From Vibrio fortis (GTDB taxonomy: Bacteria > Pseudomonadota > Gammaproteobacteria > Enterobacterales > Vibrionaceae): DNA of 64,000 bases. Positions 25,997-34,256 of the stretch are shown piece by piece; the stretch's first letter is position 1; every line of letters starts with the position of its first letter. The notes below the pieces were generated by a model. That model searched no databases. It saw nothing but the letters and a program-made list of their open reading frames with translations, and was not told the DNA's origin. Location of the stretch: contig NZ_AP025487.1 in NCBI RefSeq assembly GCF_024347475.1, positions 744,001 through 808,000 of the forward strand, in the 5' to 3' direction. Made by a program: the position numbers and the translations under genes.

Positions 25997-27206
25997 ATAG
26001 CATATCCACCGCTTTCTCTATCGCAGCGATTAGCCTTTCAACATCTTCGATAGTGTTATAAATTCCAAACGAAATTCGCACCGTGCCTTTAATTCCTAAC
26101 GCATCCATTAATGGGTGAGCGCAGTGGTGACCAGCTCGAACTGCAATGCCTTGTTGATCGAGTAGAGTGGCGATATCTTGATGATGCACGCCATCCATAA
26201 CAAACGTGACCACACTGGAGTTAGGCTGGTAGCCAATCACTTCAATGTCATCCAATTGAGACAGAGCTTGATAGGTCATATCGACCAGTTGATGAATGTG
26301 TGCTTCAACTTGCTGTTGTTCAAACTGACCAATCCACTGAATTGCGGTGTCTAAGGCAATTGCCCCCGCGACATTCGGCGTACCTGCTTCAAACTTGCCA
26401 GGTAGTGCTGAGTAGGTCGTGCCTTCAAACGAAACGCGCTCGACCATCTTTCCGCCACCATGCCAAGGTGGCATCGATTCAAGTAATTCCAGTTTGCCAT
26501 AAAGCACACCAATACCCGCAGGAGCATAGAGCTTGTGCCCAGAGAATACGTAGAAATCGGCATTGAGTTCGGAAACATTCACGGGCTCATGAACAATGCC
26601 TTGCGCACCATCAACAACGACGATTGCGCCAACGGAGTGAGCTTTTTCTATAACATCCTCAATTGGCTGACGTGTACCGGTGACATTGGTGACTTGGGCT
26701 AACGCGACAATTTTTGTTTTGTCATTTAGCAGAGAGTCAAAAGCAGCAGCATCAAATTGGCAATCTTTGGTCATTGGTACTTTGACTACTTTCGCTCCGG
26801 TTTGTTCTGCGACGATCTGCCACGGAACAATATTAGCGTGGTGCTCAAGTTCGCTGACTAGAATCTCATCACCTGATCTTAAAGAGCTTCGAGCGTAGGT
26901 TTGGGCGATTAAGTTGAGGGCTTCAGTTGCGCCGCGTGTCCAGATGATCTCTTTGCTTGAGGTAGCCCCAATGAATTTCGCAACATTATCTCGCGCGGTT
27001 TCAAACTGGCTGGTTGCTTTGGCTGTAAGGCTGTGACTTCCACGATGAACATTCGCATTTTGCTTAGAGTAATAGTCACTGATCGCATCGATAACCGTTT
27101 GTGGTTTCTGTGTGGTAGCTGCGCTATCTAAGTAAATCAGAGGTTGTTGATTGACTTGTTGGGTGAGCGCAGGAAATTGATTGCGAATGTGCTGGATGTC
27201 TAGCAT
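25995..27206 (-). CDS. csdA: Cysteine desulfurase CsdA
   Basis: PLP-dependent removal of sulfur from cysteine, giving a protein persulfide for CsdE. 403 residues, class V aminotransferase fold. The PLP lysine is in FSGHKLYAPAG near residue 225 and the catalytic cysteine in AVRAGHHCAHPLM near residue 362, the layout of the SufS/CsdA (group II) branch. The adjacent csdE on the other strand identifies it as CsdA rather than SufS. Its TAG stop lies within the last unit of an 8-bp tandem repeat. Confidence 0.95.
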   Translation of the reverse strand: MLDIQHIRNQFPALTQQVNQQPLIYLDSAATTQKPQTVIDAISDYYSKQNANVHRGSHSLTAKATSQFETARDNVAKFIGATSSKEIIWTRGATEALNLIAQTYARSSLRSGDEILVSELEHHANIVPWQIVAEQTGAKVVKVPMTKDCQFDAAAFDSLLNDKTKIVALAQVTNVTGTRQPIEDVIEKAHSVGAIVVVDGAQGIVHEPVNVSELNADFYVFSGHKLYAPAGIGVLYGKLELLESMPPWHGGGKMVERVSFEGTTYSALPGKFEAGTPNVAGAIALDTAIQWIGQFEQQQVEAHIHQLVDMTYQALSQLDDIEVIGYQPNSSVVTFVMDGVHHQDIATLLDQQGIAVRAGHHCAHPLMDALGIKGTVRISFGIYNTIEDVERLIAAIEKAVDML

Positions 27207-27238
27207 CTAAGATTACCTAAGAGTTGAAGTTTGGACAG

Positions 27239-27258
27239 GGCGCTTTAAAAATAGCGCC
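27239..27258. other. Hairpin between panE and csdA
   Basis: Stem GGCGCT / AGCGCC (27239-27244 with 27253-27258). The T run follows it only on the plus strand, where no gene ends, so for the minus-strand genes around it this is a hairpin without a proper terminator tail. Confidence 0.5.
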
Positions 27259-27309
27259 TTATTTTATTGTATCGTGAGTTGCTTGGTCGTGGGGACAAAT
27301 TATCGCTAT

Positions 27310-28197
27310 CTATTTATTCCACGCATCTTCTTGTTGTTTTACTCGGTCGAATAGCGATTGATTGGCCGGAGTTTCGATGCCATGCTTGCGAGCGGTGTTG
27401 AGTAAGTGACCAGTAATAAAGTCGATTTCAGTTTTGCGCTGATAAAACATATCTTGCTTCATCGACGAGTTGTTAGCCGCAGTAGCCTGGATAACTTGTT
27501 GAACGACTAAATTCAGTGATTCGGTAGACGTTGGTAGTTTCTCTGCCGTCATAACTTCAACCACTTCAGCAACGATTTCACTAACCAAAGACTGATATTT
27601 CCCATCAGCAAGTTGACCATTTTTAACCTGCTCAAGACCCGTTAACGGGTTTATCGCACAATTTATCGCAAGCTTATTCCATAATGCTTGGTTGATATTG
27701 TTGTTCCAAACAACGTCGGGAAGGGCGTGATTGAGCACGTCAGTTAAGAAATCACATTGATTGCCTTTACTGTTGTAGCCACCAAGCTGGGTATTGCCTT
27801 TTCCAGTGTGATGAACCTGATTTGGTGCACTTTTATAAGCAGCTTGAGTCGTAGTCGCGATAACAACGGGAAAGTGTTCAATCGAAGAGGCGATATTGTC
27901 TACAGCACCCATGCCGTTATGCATGAATAGAAGAATGGCGTCTTTGTGTATATGAGAAATGTTCGGCAGTATCGCGGATTTCACCTGCCAAGCTTTTACT
28001 GTAATTAAGATAAGGTCGCTAGCTGCGAGCTTGGTTTGATCGTTGTTGTGAAATCGAACTTCGCTTTGATCGTCGAGTGATATCGGATAGTTGGCCTGAG
28101 TGGAACGGCTCCATACCGAGACATTATGTCCGGCTTGATGAAGTTTAATTGCCCACAGCGATCCAACGGCTCCAGGGCCGACAACAGTAATATTCAC
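27310..28197 (-). CDS. panE: 2-dehydropantoate 2-reductase
   Basis: NADPH-dependent reduction of ketopantoate to pantoate for coenzyme A synthesis. The start is set at a GTG (28197) with AGGTCG upstream, because the family N-terminus (NITVVGPGAVGSLWA, a Rossmann Gly motif) begins there; an in-frame ATG further upstream would add 30 hydrophobic residues and run into the ompK terminator. The protein is then 295 residues, the usual length. NALWNKLAINCAINPLTGL near residue 170 carries the catalytic lysine region of the family. Transcribed toward csdA. Confidence 0.9.
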   Translation of the reverse strand: MNITVVGPGAVGSLWAIKLHQAGHNVSVWSRSTQANYPISLDDQSEVRFHNNDQTKLAASDLILITVKAWQVKSAILPNISHIHKDAILLFMHNGMGAVDNIASSIEHFPVVIATTTQAAYKSAPNQVHHTGKGNTQLGGYNSKGNQCDFLTDVLNHALPDVVWNNNINQALWNKLAINCAINPLTGLEQVKNGQLADGKYQSLVSEIVAEVVEVMTAEKLPTSTESLNLVVQQVIQATAANNSSMKQDMFYQRKTEIDFITGHLLNTARKHGIETPANQSLFDRVKQQEDAWNK

Positions 28198-28260
28198 AAT
28201 ACGACCTAGCTTTATCAAATAGGTGCTCAGGATAGCGCTGCAGAATATGAAAGCAATAAA

Positions 28261-28284
28261 AAATGGCACCCGAGGGTGCCATTT
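28261..28284 (-). terminator. Terminator of ompK
   Basis: Eleven-base-pair stem AAATGGCACCC / GGGTGCCATTT with a 2-base apparent loop; on the minus strand followed by TTTATTGC. Confidence 0.9.
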
Positions 28285-28308
28285 CATTCAATCGTATAAC
28301 AACTTATA

Positions 28309-29058
28309 TTAGAAGTTGTATTGTAGACGGTAGATGATCAAATCTTGATAATCTTCACGTGCTAGTTTGTTAACAGTGTAACGGTATAGAACACCTGTTG
28401 ACCAGTTCTCGTGGAAGTTCCAAAGAGCGTTGATGCTACCATTTAGACCCCAATCACCGCCTTGTACTGCAGAGTATTCGTCGTTACGAGCGAATTCGTA
28501 TTCACCCCAAGTTGAGAATGTGAAGTTTTGGCCAGCGATATCAGTGTTGTAGAAACCAACCCAACCTAGCATACCACCGTTAGAACCGCTGATGTCACCA
28601 GAGTTGATTTGGTGTGCACCGATGAATGGCGTAAATGCCCAACCGTCGCCGCCAAGACCAGTGTAACCAAGACCTAGAACGCGGTTTTGCTCATGGAAGC
28701 CAGCATCTGTGTCTGTGTTGTAAACTTGTGCGTAAAGGCTAACTTTAGTATCCATTAAGTTGTAGTGGATAGTACCTTTAGTTGAAGCACCGCGATCATC
28801 ACCTGAGCGATCAACACCTTCGTAGTCGTAGAAACCGTAGATTTGACCCCAGTCAAATCCAGCGCCACCTTCAATACCGATAACCGCTTGGTTACGATCT
28901 GAGATGTCACCACCGAAGTTATCGTTGTCGTTACCGAAGCCTTGGTCCCAAACTTGGTAGTCAGCGTACATGCTACCGAAACCGTATAAGTATTCTGCTT
29001 GAGCCGGGATAGCTGTTGCAGCTGCAATTACGCCAAGAGCTAAAAGTGATTTACGCAT
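28309..29058 (-). CDS. ompK: OmpK/Tsx-family outer-membrane channel
   Basis: A 249-residue outer-membrane beta-barrel of the nucleoside-specific channel (Tsx/OmpK) family. A signal peptide ends after residue 21 (AIPAQA-EYLYG). The protein ends in phenylalanine preceded by alternating residues (IIYRLQYNF), the usual assembly signal for barrels. DYQVWDQGFGNDNDNFGGD and GQIYGFYDYEGVDR match the OmpK type known in vibrios as the receptor of phage KVP40. It stands alone between a strong terminator and a 450-base upstream region with a CRP-like site. Nucleoside transport is inferred from the family. Confidence 0.93.
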   Translation of the reverse strand: MRKSLLALGVIAAATAIPAQAEYLYGFGSMYADYQVWDQGFGNDNDNFGGDISDRNQAVIGIEGGAGFDWGQIYGFYDYEGVDRSGDDRGASTKGTIHYNLMDTKVSLYAQVYNTDTDAGFHEQNRVLGLGYTGLGGDGWAFTPFIGAHQINSGDISGSNGGMLGWVGFYNTDIAGQNFTFSTWGEYEFARNDEYSAVQGGDWGLNGSINALWNFHENWSTGVLYRYTVNKLAREDYQDLIIYRLQYNF

Positions 29059-29456
29059 AAGGGAACTCTCTCTGTTATAAATAAGTAACTCGCTAATCCA
29101 TGCGTGTTAGTGATGTCCGAATGCCGAGCATGATAGCGATTTTGCTCTCAATTAAAAGTGAGAATGGGTGCAAACTAGAAATAAAATGGTGACTTTGGTC
29201 ACACAAATGATCTAAATGAGGGAACTTTAAGAGTGTAGTGCAACTCGATGCTGTCTAGTTTTTATTGATTTAGCGATTGCTGCACATTTTATAGATAAAT
29301 TGAATGATTGATGTACGAAGCAAACGTTTTTGCAGTGTTGGGTGATCTAAATCTTGTTATCAACATAAATTGTATAAAATGAATTGACACTAGATATTTG
29401 ATTGTAAATCGGCTCACACATGGATATAAGTAATACAAATTGGTTAGGCAAAACAA
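29059..29456 (-). other. Long upstream region of ompK
   Basis: About 400 bases with no gene, A/T-rich. It contains the ompK ribosome site (AGAGAGAG before the ATG), a CRP-like dyad at 29188-29203, and no other clear structure. Confidence 0.55.
29188..29203. promoter_or_regulatory. CRP-like site upstream of ompK
   Basis: GGTGA-CTTTGG-TCACA matches the CRP consensus TGTGA-N6-TCACA at nine of ten positions and lies about 130 bases before the ompK start. E. coli tsx is known to be CRP-controlled, which makes this plausible. Confidence 0.6.
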
Positions 29457-29484
29457 AAAAAGAGAGCCAATTGACTCTCTTTTA
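29456..29484 (-). terminator. Terminator of ampG
   Basis: Stem AAAAGAGAG / CTCTCTTTT (29458-29466 with 29475-29483). On the minus strand a T-rich tail follows. Confidence 0.85.
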
Positions 29485-29506
29485 TGATTGTGAGCTTTAC
29501 TTACTA

Positions 29507-30862
29507 CTATTTTTGATGACGCGCTTCTTCAAGTAAGCGAGCGAAGAAGTGTCTTAGAGAGTAGAGCATCAATAAACTTGGTATCACCATTAGTGCGGTG
29601 ATAATAAAGAACAGCGACCAATCGTTGAGGTAATCGACCAGCTCCCCACTAAAGGAGGCTAACGTTGTGCGTCCGAAGTTCCCGAGTGATGCTAAAAGAG
29701 CGTATTGTGTTGCCGAGAAGGCTTGCCCTGTTAGCAAGGTTAAAAACGAAACAAATGCAACTGTCGAGAAAGCCGTTGTGAAGTTGTCGACAATAATCGT
29801 TGCGAGGAATAGAGTTTCGCTCGGCCCTGTTTTAGCAATCCATGCGAACATTAGGTTACTGCCCGCCATTGCAATACCGCCGATCATTAGCCCTCGCACA
29901 ATGCCAAACTTCACATTGAAGATACTGCCTAGCAAAGTGAAGAAAATTGTAGCACCCCAACCAATCAATTTAGAGTAATGACCGATCTGCTCATTACTAA
30001 AGCCTATCTCTTTATAGAAGGTGATCGACATACGCCCTAAGAAGGCTTCACCAATCTTAAACAGGAATACAAACAACAATAGAGTGATGGCCACTTGCAC
30101 GCCATTGCGCTTGAAGAAATCATAAAAGGGTTCAATCACAGTTACGGTAAACCAAGCCACGAGTTTAGAGTCGACTACTTTAGTATGGCGTTGTTGAGCT
30201 TGTTGCTGTAGTCGTTCTCGTTCTGTTTTCGGTTCGCCGACCAGTAGAGTGAATAGCATTAATATGACGACGACACCGGCCATACCATAATAGACACCAT
30301 TCCAACCGATGGCGTCAGCGTTGATGAATGCGAGATATCCTGGTAAAGAATACCCTGTCCACCAACCGACTACGGCCATTGCGGAGGCTTGTGGTAGTTT
30401 CGATGCTTCAGATTTTGGGAAGGTATCAATACGGAATGCGTCGATGGCGATATCTTGAGTTGCCGATGCAATCGCAATAGCCAGCGCTAACATTGAGGTA
30501 AAAGCCAAATTGTCAGCGGGGTTCACACCAGCGATGAATAAGGTGCCGATCAACACAATGGTTTGACAGAAAAAAATCCAGCTACGGCGTTGGCCTAGTA
30601 TTGCATGAAGAACAGGCAATTTGACGCGGTCGACTAATGGTGCCCACAAGAAATTGATCGCGTAGACAGCAAATACACTACCGAAGTAACCAATCGCAGC
30701 ACGAGTCAATCCGGCATCTTTGAGCCAGCCTGACATGTTTGAGCCTATCAGCACCCACGGAAAACCACTGGAACAGCCCAACATAAACACCCAAAGTAGA
30801 CGCTTATCTAAATAGCTACGGAAGGTTTGCATCCATGAAAGAGAGGAAGAGCCTGATGACAT
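29507..30862 (-). CDS. ampG: AmpG-type muropeptide permease (MFS)
   Basis: Inner-membrane importer of GlcNAc-1,6-anhydroMurNAc peptides for cell-wall recycling, and the source of signals for AmpR-type regulation where that exists. 451 residues with about 12 to 14 membrane helices. LGCSSGFPWVLIGSNMSGWLK at the N-terminus, INFLWAPLVDR and ASATQDIAIDAFRID are typical AmpG segments. AAGGAC lies before the ATG. It follows a cyclophilin gene and yajG, matching the yajG-ampG linkage of E. coli, but a terminator-like hairpin lies immediately upstream. Confidence 0.93.
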   Translation of the reverse strand: MSSGSSSLSWMQTFRSYLDKRLLWVFMLGCSSGFPWVLIGSNMSGWLKDAGLTRAAIGYFGSVFAVYAINFLWAPLVDRVKLPVLHAILGQRRSWIFFCQTIVLIGTLFIAGVNPADNLAFTSMLALAIAIASATQDIAIDAFRIDTFPKSEASKLPQASAMAVVGWWTGYSLPGYLAFINADAIGWNGVYYGMAGVVVILMLFTLLVGEPKTERERLQQQAQQRHTKVVDSKLVAWFTVTVIEPFYDFFKRNGVQVAITLLLFVFLFKIGEAFLGRMSITFYKEIGFSNEQIGHYSKLIGWGATIFFTLLGSIFNVKFGIVRGLMIGGIAMAGSNLMFAWIAKTGPSETLFLATIIVDNFTTAFSTVAFVSFLTLLTGQAFSATQYALLASLGNFGRTTLASFSGELVDYLNDWSLFFIITALMVIPSLLMLYSLRHFFARLLEEARHQK

Positions 30863-30880
30863 AGGGCGTCCTTGTATAGA

Positions 30881-30907
30881 AAAACGCCCTTAATGAGCTA
30901 AGGGCGT
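30881..30907 (-). terminator. Terminator or attenuator just ahead of ampG
   Basis: Stem ACGCCCTTA / TAAGGGCGT (30884-30892 with 30899-30907); on the minus strand it is followed by TTTTC. Only 18 bases separate its tail from the ampG start, leaving no room for a separate promoter. Confidence 0.8.
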
Positions 30908-30916
30908 GAGAAGAGG

Positions 30917-31465
30917 TTATTTGATGACTTTGACGGCTGTAATCACAATTGGGTCAACTGGGATATCAGACATGCGGCCTACTCGCTTAGTTGGAATAGT
31001 CGCCATTTTCTGAACGACATCGAAGCCTTCTGTTACTTCACCGAATACCGCGTAGCCTGGGTTACCAGCGCCAGCGTTTAGGAAAGTGTTGTCAGAATAG
31101 TTAATGAAGAACTGACGAGTTGCCGAGTGTGGCGCATTAGTACGTGCCATCGCAATCGTTGCTGTTTTGTTTTGCAGACCATTGCTGCCTTCATTCTTGA
31201 TTGGCGCATAAGTCGGTAGACGATTCATCTCTTCATCAAAACCACCGCCTTGAGCCATAAAGCCCGGAATCACTCGGTGGAATTGACTGCCAACATAGCT
31301 ACCATCTTCAACGTATTTTAAGAAGTTTTCCGAGCTGATTGGCGCTTGTTCTTCATTGAGTTCGATGGTGAAGTTACCGAGTGTAGTTTCAACTGCCACT
31401 TTTGGGCCAGCCCAAACGCTCGCACTTAGCATCGCCAAAGTAATAGACGTTAGAATACGACCCAT
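30917..31465 (-). CDS. Periplasmic peptidyl-prolyl cis-trans isomerase (cyclophilin, PpiA-type)
   Basis: 182 residues with a signal peptide cleaved after about residue 19 (SASVWA-GPK), then a full cyclophilin domain: FHRVIPGFMAQGGGF, ARTNAPHSATRQFFIN and FLNAGAGNPGYAVFGEV. The catalytic Arg and the conserved Phe/Gln are present. It speeds folding of proline-containing exported proteins. It overlaps the yajG stop by one base (TAATG) and is followed by a hairpin and ampG. Confidence 0.92.
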   Translation of the reverse strand: MGRILTSITLAMLSASVWAGPKVAVETTLGNFTIELNEEQAPISSENFLKYVEDGSYVGSQFHRVIPGFMAQGGGFDEEMNRLPTYAPIKNEGSNGLQNKTATIAMARTNAPHSATRQFFINYSDNTFLNAGAGNPGYAVFGEVTEGFDVVQKMATIPTKRVGRMSDIPVDPIVITAVKVIK

Positions 31466-32034
31466 TAGAAACGCTCCTTCATGTAAGTTTGCAGTTCTTG
31501 GTCGTTGGCGATTTCAGTTAGAACTAGATTGATAACATCGTTCAGAACCAGTGCAATATCTTCATTTGAAGCGCTCAATGCGCCAGTGCGAACTGCGGTA
31601 CCATTAAAGGTTTTAACCAGCTTGCCTTCTGGTGTTTCAGCTGTTACCTCAAGTGTCACTTTACCATCCATTTGGTTTTCCATGATGGTGTGCTTTACAG
31701 TAACCAAGGCTTCTTGGATTTCAAGAACAACCGAGTTTTCACTATTCACGCTTGCTCGGAAGCCCTGTGACTCTAGTTGTTGAGCTAATACGTTCTCTAA
31801 AGAAATACGCATGTTCTGTTTAGCGTGAATAGGTTGAATGTTGGAACGGCCGCTATCCACGAGGGCGACATACTGTGCCGCGCGTACATCTTTACTGCTC
31901 AGAGTGTAGGTTTTGCCTTGTACTAGGTTGCTATTACTGAGAGAAGCTTCAGGAGCAAGGTTGATCTGCTCTTGTTGAGGCGCAGAACACGCCGTCAAAG
32001 CCATAATAGAAGCTGCTAAAATCAGTTTTTTCAT
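31465..32034 (-). CDS. yajG: YajG-family lipoprotein
   Basis: The start at 32034 (after AGGATATAGGA) gives 189 residues with a lipoprotein signal, MKKLILAASIMALTAC. The mature part is a YajG-like domain (VRAAQYVALVDSGRSN, ENVLAQQLESQGF). Function is unknown; in E. coli yajG lies beside ampG, as here. Earlier in-frame starts overlap rlmG and are not used. It overlaps the cyclophilin gene by one base, so the two are coupled. Confidence 0.9.
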   Translation of the reverse strand: MKKLILAASIMALTACSAPQQEQINLAPEASLSNSNLVQGKTYTLSSKDVRAAQYVALVDSGRSNIQPIHAKQNMRISLENVLAQQLESQGFRASVNSENSVVLEIQEALVTVKHTIMENQMDGKVTLEVTAETPEGKLVKTFNGTAVRTGALSASNEDIALVLNDVINLVLTEIANDQELQTYMKERF

Positions 32035-32098
32035 TCCTATATCCTTTCTAATTCCACACGAGACGCACGGCACTTTTCCCGTACGCGCAATACCACAG

Positions 32099-33250
32099 CT
32101 ACTTATTAAAGTTAGCGGGTTCTCTTGTTGCTTGTAATATCTCAAATTTTTGGTTCAATTCAAGCGTTTCGACGTTCGCCTTGCCAAATAATCTCGCTAA
32201 CTTTACATCGTATCCGAGGTGTCGGTTGCCAATAACAATTAATTTGCCCCCGTTGCTAAGAACATGCTTTGCATCACAAAACATCTGCCATGCGATATGG
32301 TCGGTGATCGCTTGCTGTTGATGGAAGGGAGGGTTACACAGAACCAAGTAGGTGCTGTTCTTCTTGAATCCATCTAAGCAGTTATTGGCGATGAATTGGA
32401 AGTTACCTTCGTCTCCGATGTTTTCTTGGATGTTCTGTCTAGCGGATTCTACGGCCATAAAGCTTTCATCAACGCAGGTAATACGAGCCTGTGGGTTCAG
32501 TTGTGCCGCTTTAACACTTAGCACGCCGTTACCACAACCTAGGTCGATAATATGGCGAAGCTCTGGATCTTGCGGGATGTGCTCAAGCATATAGCGAGCG
32601 CCCTGATCGAGTGCTTCCCCTGAGTAAACATTCGGTAAATTTTTCAGGCGGATATCTTCGCCGTCTACATCCCACTCAACAAACGGTTCAACCTTATGAA
32701 CAGGCTGGCAGTTTGGTGATGAGAAGACTAAACGGTGTTTTTTCTTCGCTAATGAGGTTTTGGTTTCACCAAGGTATTTTTCGAATAGATTGAGAGTAGA
32801 GGTATGAATCTCTTTGACTTTATTGACACCAATCACTTGGCATCCTTCAGGAAGAGCCTGACGCAATTGACTCAACTGCCACACTAAATGACGATTGGTT
32901 TTTGGCAGCTGCATTAATACCAGGTCAACGCCAACCGGGATGTCGTCCATGGTATTGAGAAATTGAACGCGATTACATTGGTTACGTTGCAGGTTTTTTA
33001 GCGCGCCGCGATGAGAGATGTAAGAGTCACTCATCATGGTCACGTCGTGATCTTGTGAAAACCAAGCAGACAGTGCGCCGAAATGATCGTTAAGAATCAG
33101 GATGTGTTTTCCCGGTTCAAGGTTCATCTCTTCGACGTGATTAATAAGGTATTCATCACCAGCATCCCACGCCTGTAGGGTTTCACTAGAGCGTTTAGGG
33201 AAACGATGTAGAGTCAGGGTTCTGTCGTGTAGGGTAAGTTCGGTTTTCAT
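32099..33250 (-). CDS. rlmG: 23S rRNA (guanine(1835)-N(2))-methyltransferase RlmG
   Basis: SAM-dependent methylation of G1835 in 23S rRNA. 383 residues, two methyltransferase-like halves as in RlmG/RsmC: a degenerate N-terminal one and an active C-terminal one with IIDLGCGNGVLSVKAA near residue 238 and the NPPF catalytic motif (VLCNPPFHQQQAITDH) near 310. E. coli RlmG has 378 residues. Divergent from bolA and upstream of yajG. Confidence 0.93.
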   Translation of the reverse strand: MKTELTLHDRTLTLHRFPKRSSETLQAWDAGDEYLINHVEEMNLEPGKHILILNDHFGALSAWFSQDHDVTMMSDSYISHRGALKNLQRNQCNRVQFLNTMDDIPVGVDLVLMQLPKTNRHLVWQLSQLRQALPEGCQVIGVNKVKEIHTSTLNLFEKYLGETKTSLAKKKHRLVFSSPNCQPVHKVEPFVEWDVDGEDIRLKNLPNVYSGEALDQGARYMLEHIPQDPELRHIIDLGCGNGVLSVKAAQLNPQARITCVDESFMAVESARQNIQENIGDEGNFQFIANNCLDGFKKNSTYLVLCNPPFHQQQAITDHIAWQMFCDAKHVLSNGGKLIVIGNRHLGYDVKLARLFGKANVETLELNQKFEILQATREPANFNK

Positions 33251-33424
33251 TACTTAGATACTTATGTGAGAAATAACCGAGACATTCTCTCAAAAGCAGA
33301 CTAAACAAGATAGAAAAAACTCTACATTCCTATGCGTGTCATGTATTAAAGAGTCAGACAGTCACCCGCTTTGGGTTTATACTGTTTTGATAGTGAATAA
33401 TAAGAGTCCGATAAAGGAATCATG

Positions 33425-33736
33425 ATGATCCAAGAAGTCATTGAAACGAAACTGCACAATGAGTTTGAGCCAACACATCTCAACGTCGTGAATGAAAGCT
33501 ACATGCACAATGTTCCAGCAGGTTCTGAAAGCCATTTTAAAGTGGTTGTTGTGAGCGATGCATTTGAAGGTTTGCGTTTGATTGCACGTCATCGAGCGGT
33601 TAACCAAGTGCTTGCTGAAGAGTTAGCAAATCATATCCATGCGCTCTCTATTCATACTTATACAAAAGATGAATGGCAGAAGCAGTTTGATAGTGTGCCA
33701 GATAGCCCAATGTGCATGGGTGGCAGTAAGTCATAA
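33425..33736 (+). CDS. bolA: BolA-family protein
   Basis: A 103-residue BolA-domain protein. Two consecutive ATG codons occur at 33422 and 33425; the second is chosen since AAGGA then sits 6 bases away. The helix-turn-helix-like KH fold is marked by [21 protein letters not shown] and [16 protein letters not shown]. BolA proteins partner monothiol glutaredoxins in iron-sulfur handling and affect cell shape under stress. The conserved His in the H-N-V-P loop is present. It stands alone upstream of the nqr operon. Confidence 0.93.
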   Translation: MIQEVIETKLHNEFEPTHLNVVNESYMHNVPAGSESHFKVVVVSDAFEGLRLIARHRAVNQVLAEELANHIHALSIHTYTKDEWQKQFDSVPDSPMCMGGSKS

Positions 33737-33754
33737 AATAGACAGATAAACAAA

Positions 33755-33781
33755 AGGGTGGCATTAGCCGCCTTTTTTGTC
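33755..33781 (+). terminator. Terminator of bolA
   Basis: Stem AAGGGTGGC / GCCGCCTT (one G-C bulge) followed by TTTTTTG, 20 bases past the stop. Confidence 0.85.
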
Positions 33782-34256
33782 GCCAAATTTATCGGTTTTT
33801 CGTTGTTATATTGACCAAGTTGATGTCACGTTGAACGACTCAAAATACCCATAATTAGTAATGTTTTTATTAACAGTGTTTCAACAAAATCTGAAAAATA
33901 TTAGTTTGTGACAGAGTGTTAATCTCTTGTTTAAAACGCTATTGAAATGCCTTTTTATCTGTGCGGCTCGTCAAAATTATTCATATTTAAGAGTCCATAT
34001 GCTTCAATTCTCACCAAATATAGCCCTTATTCAAGTTATTGGTCATGGCATCAAGACGTCAAAAAATGCTAGAATACGGCACCTGATAAATCTCACCTCA
34101 TTTTTGTGATGAGTTTATTAAGATAATGTTGCGATTTTGGTGCCTTATTTTTACCAAAACCGGACACTCTAATGTCGTGTCTAAGGGCGCATAAAAACCG
34201 TCCTGAATTTACGCAATTAAAAGAATCTTTTTCCCGATAAAGTAGTGCAAGTGCGT
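33782..34256 (+). other. Promoter and leader region of the nqr operon
   Basis: About 475 bases without a gene. The best promoter is an extended -10 at 34067-34075; from there to the nqrA start is a leader of roughly 175 bases containing small hairpins such as CTCA-CCTCATTTTTG-TGAG near 34093 and GACAC/GTGTC near 34164. I see no known riboswitch in it. Confidence 0.5.
34067..34075 (+). promoter_or_regulatory. Extended -10 promoter element for nqr
   Basis: TGC-TAGAAT matches an extended -10 element (TGn-TATAAT) with one mismatch in the hexamer. No good -35 hexamer is seen, which is usual for this promoter class. Confidence 0.5.

Noticed and set aside
27239..27258. Terminator of panE
   Set aside because: The T run is on the wrong strand for panE, and csdA follows directly; kept only as a hairpin.
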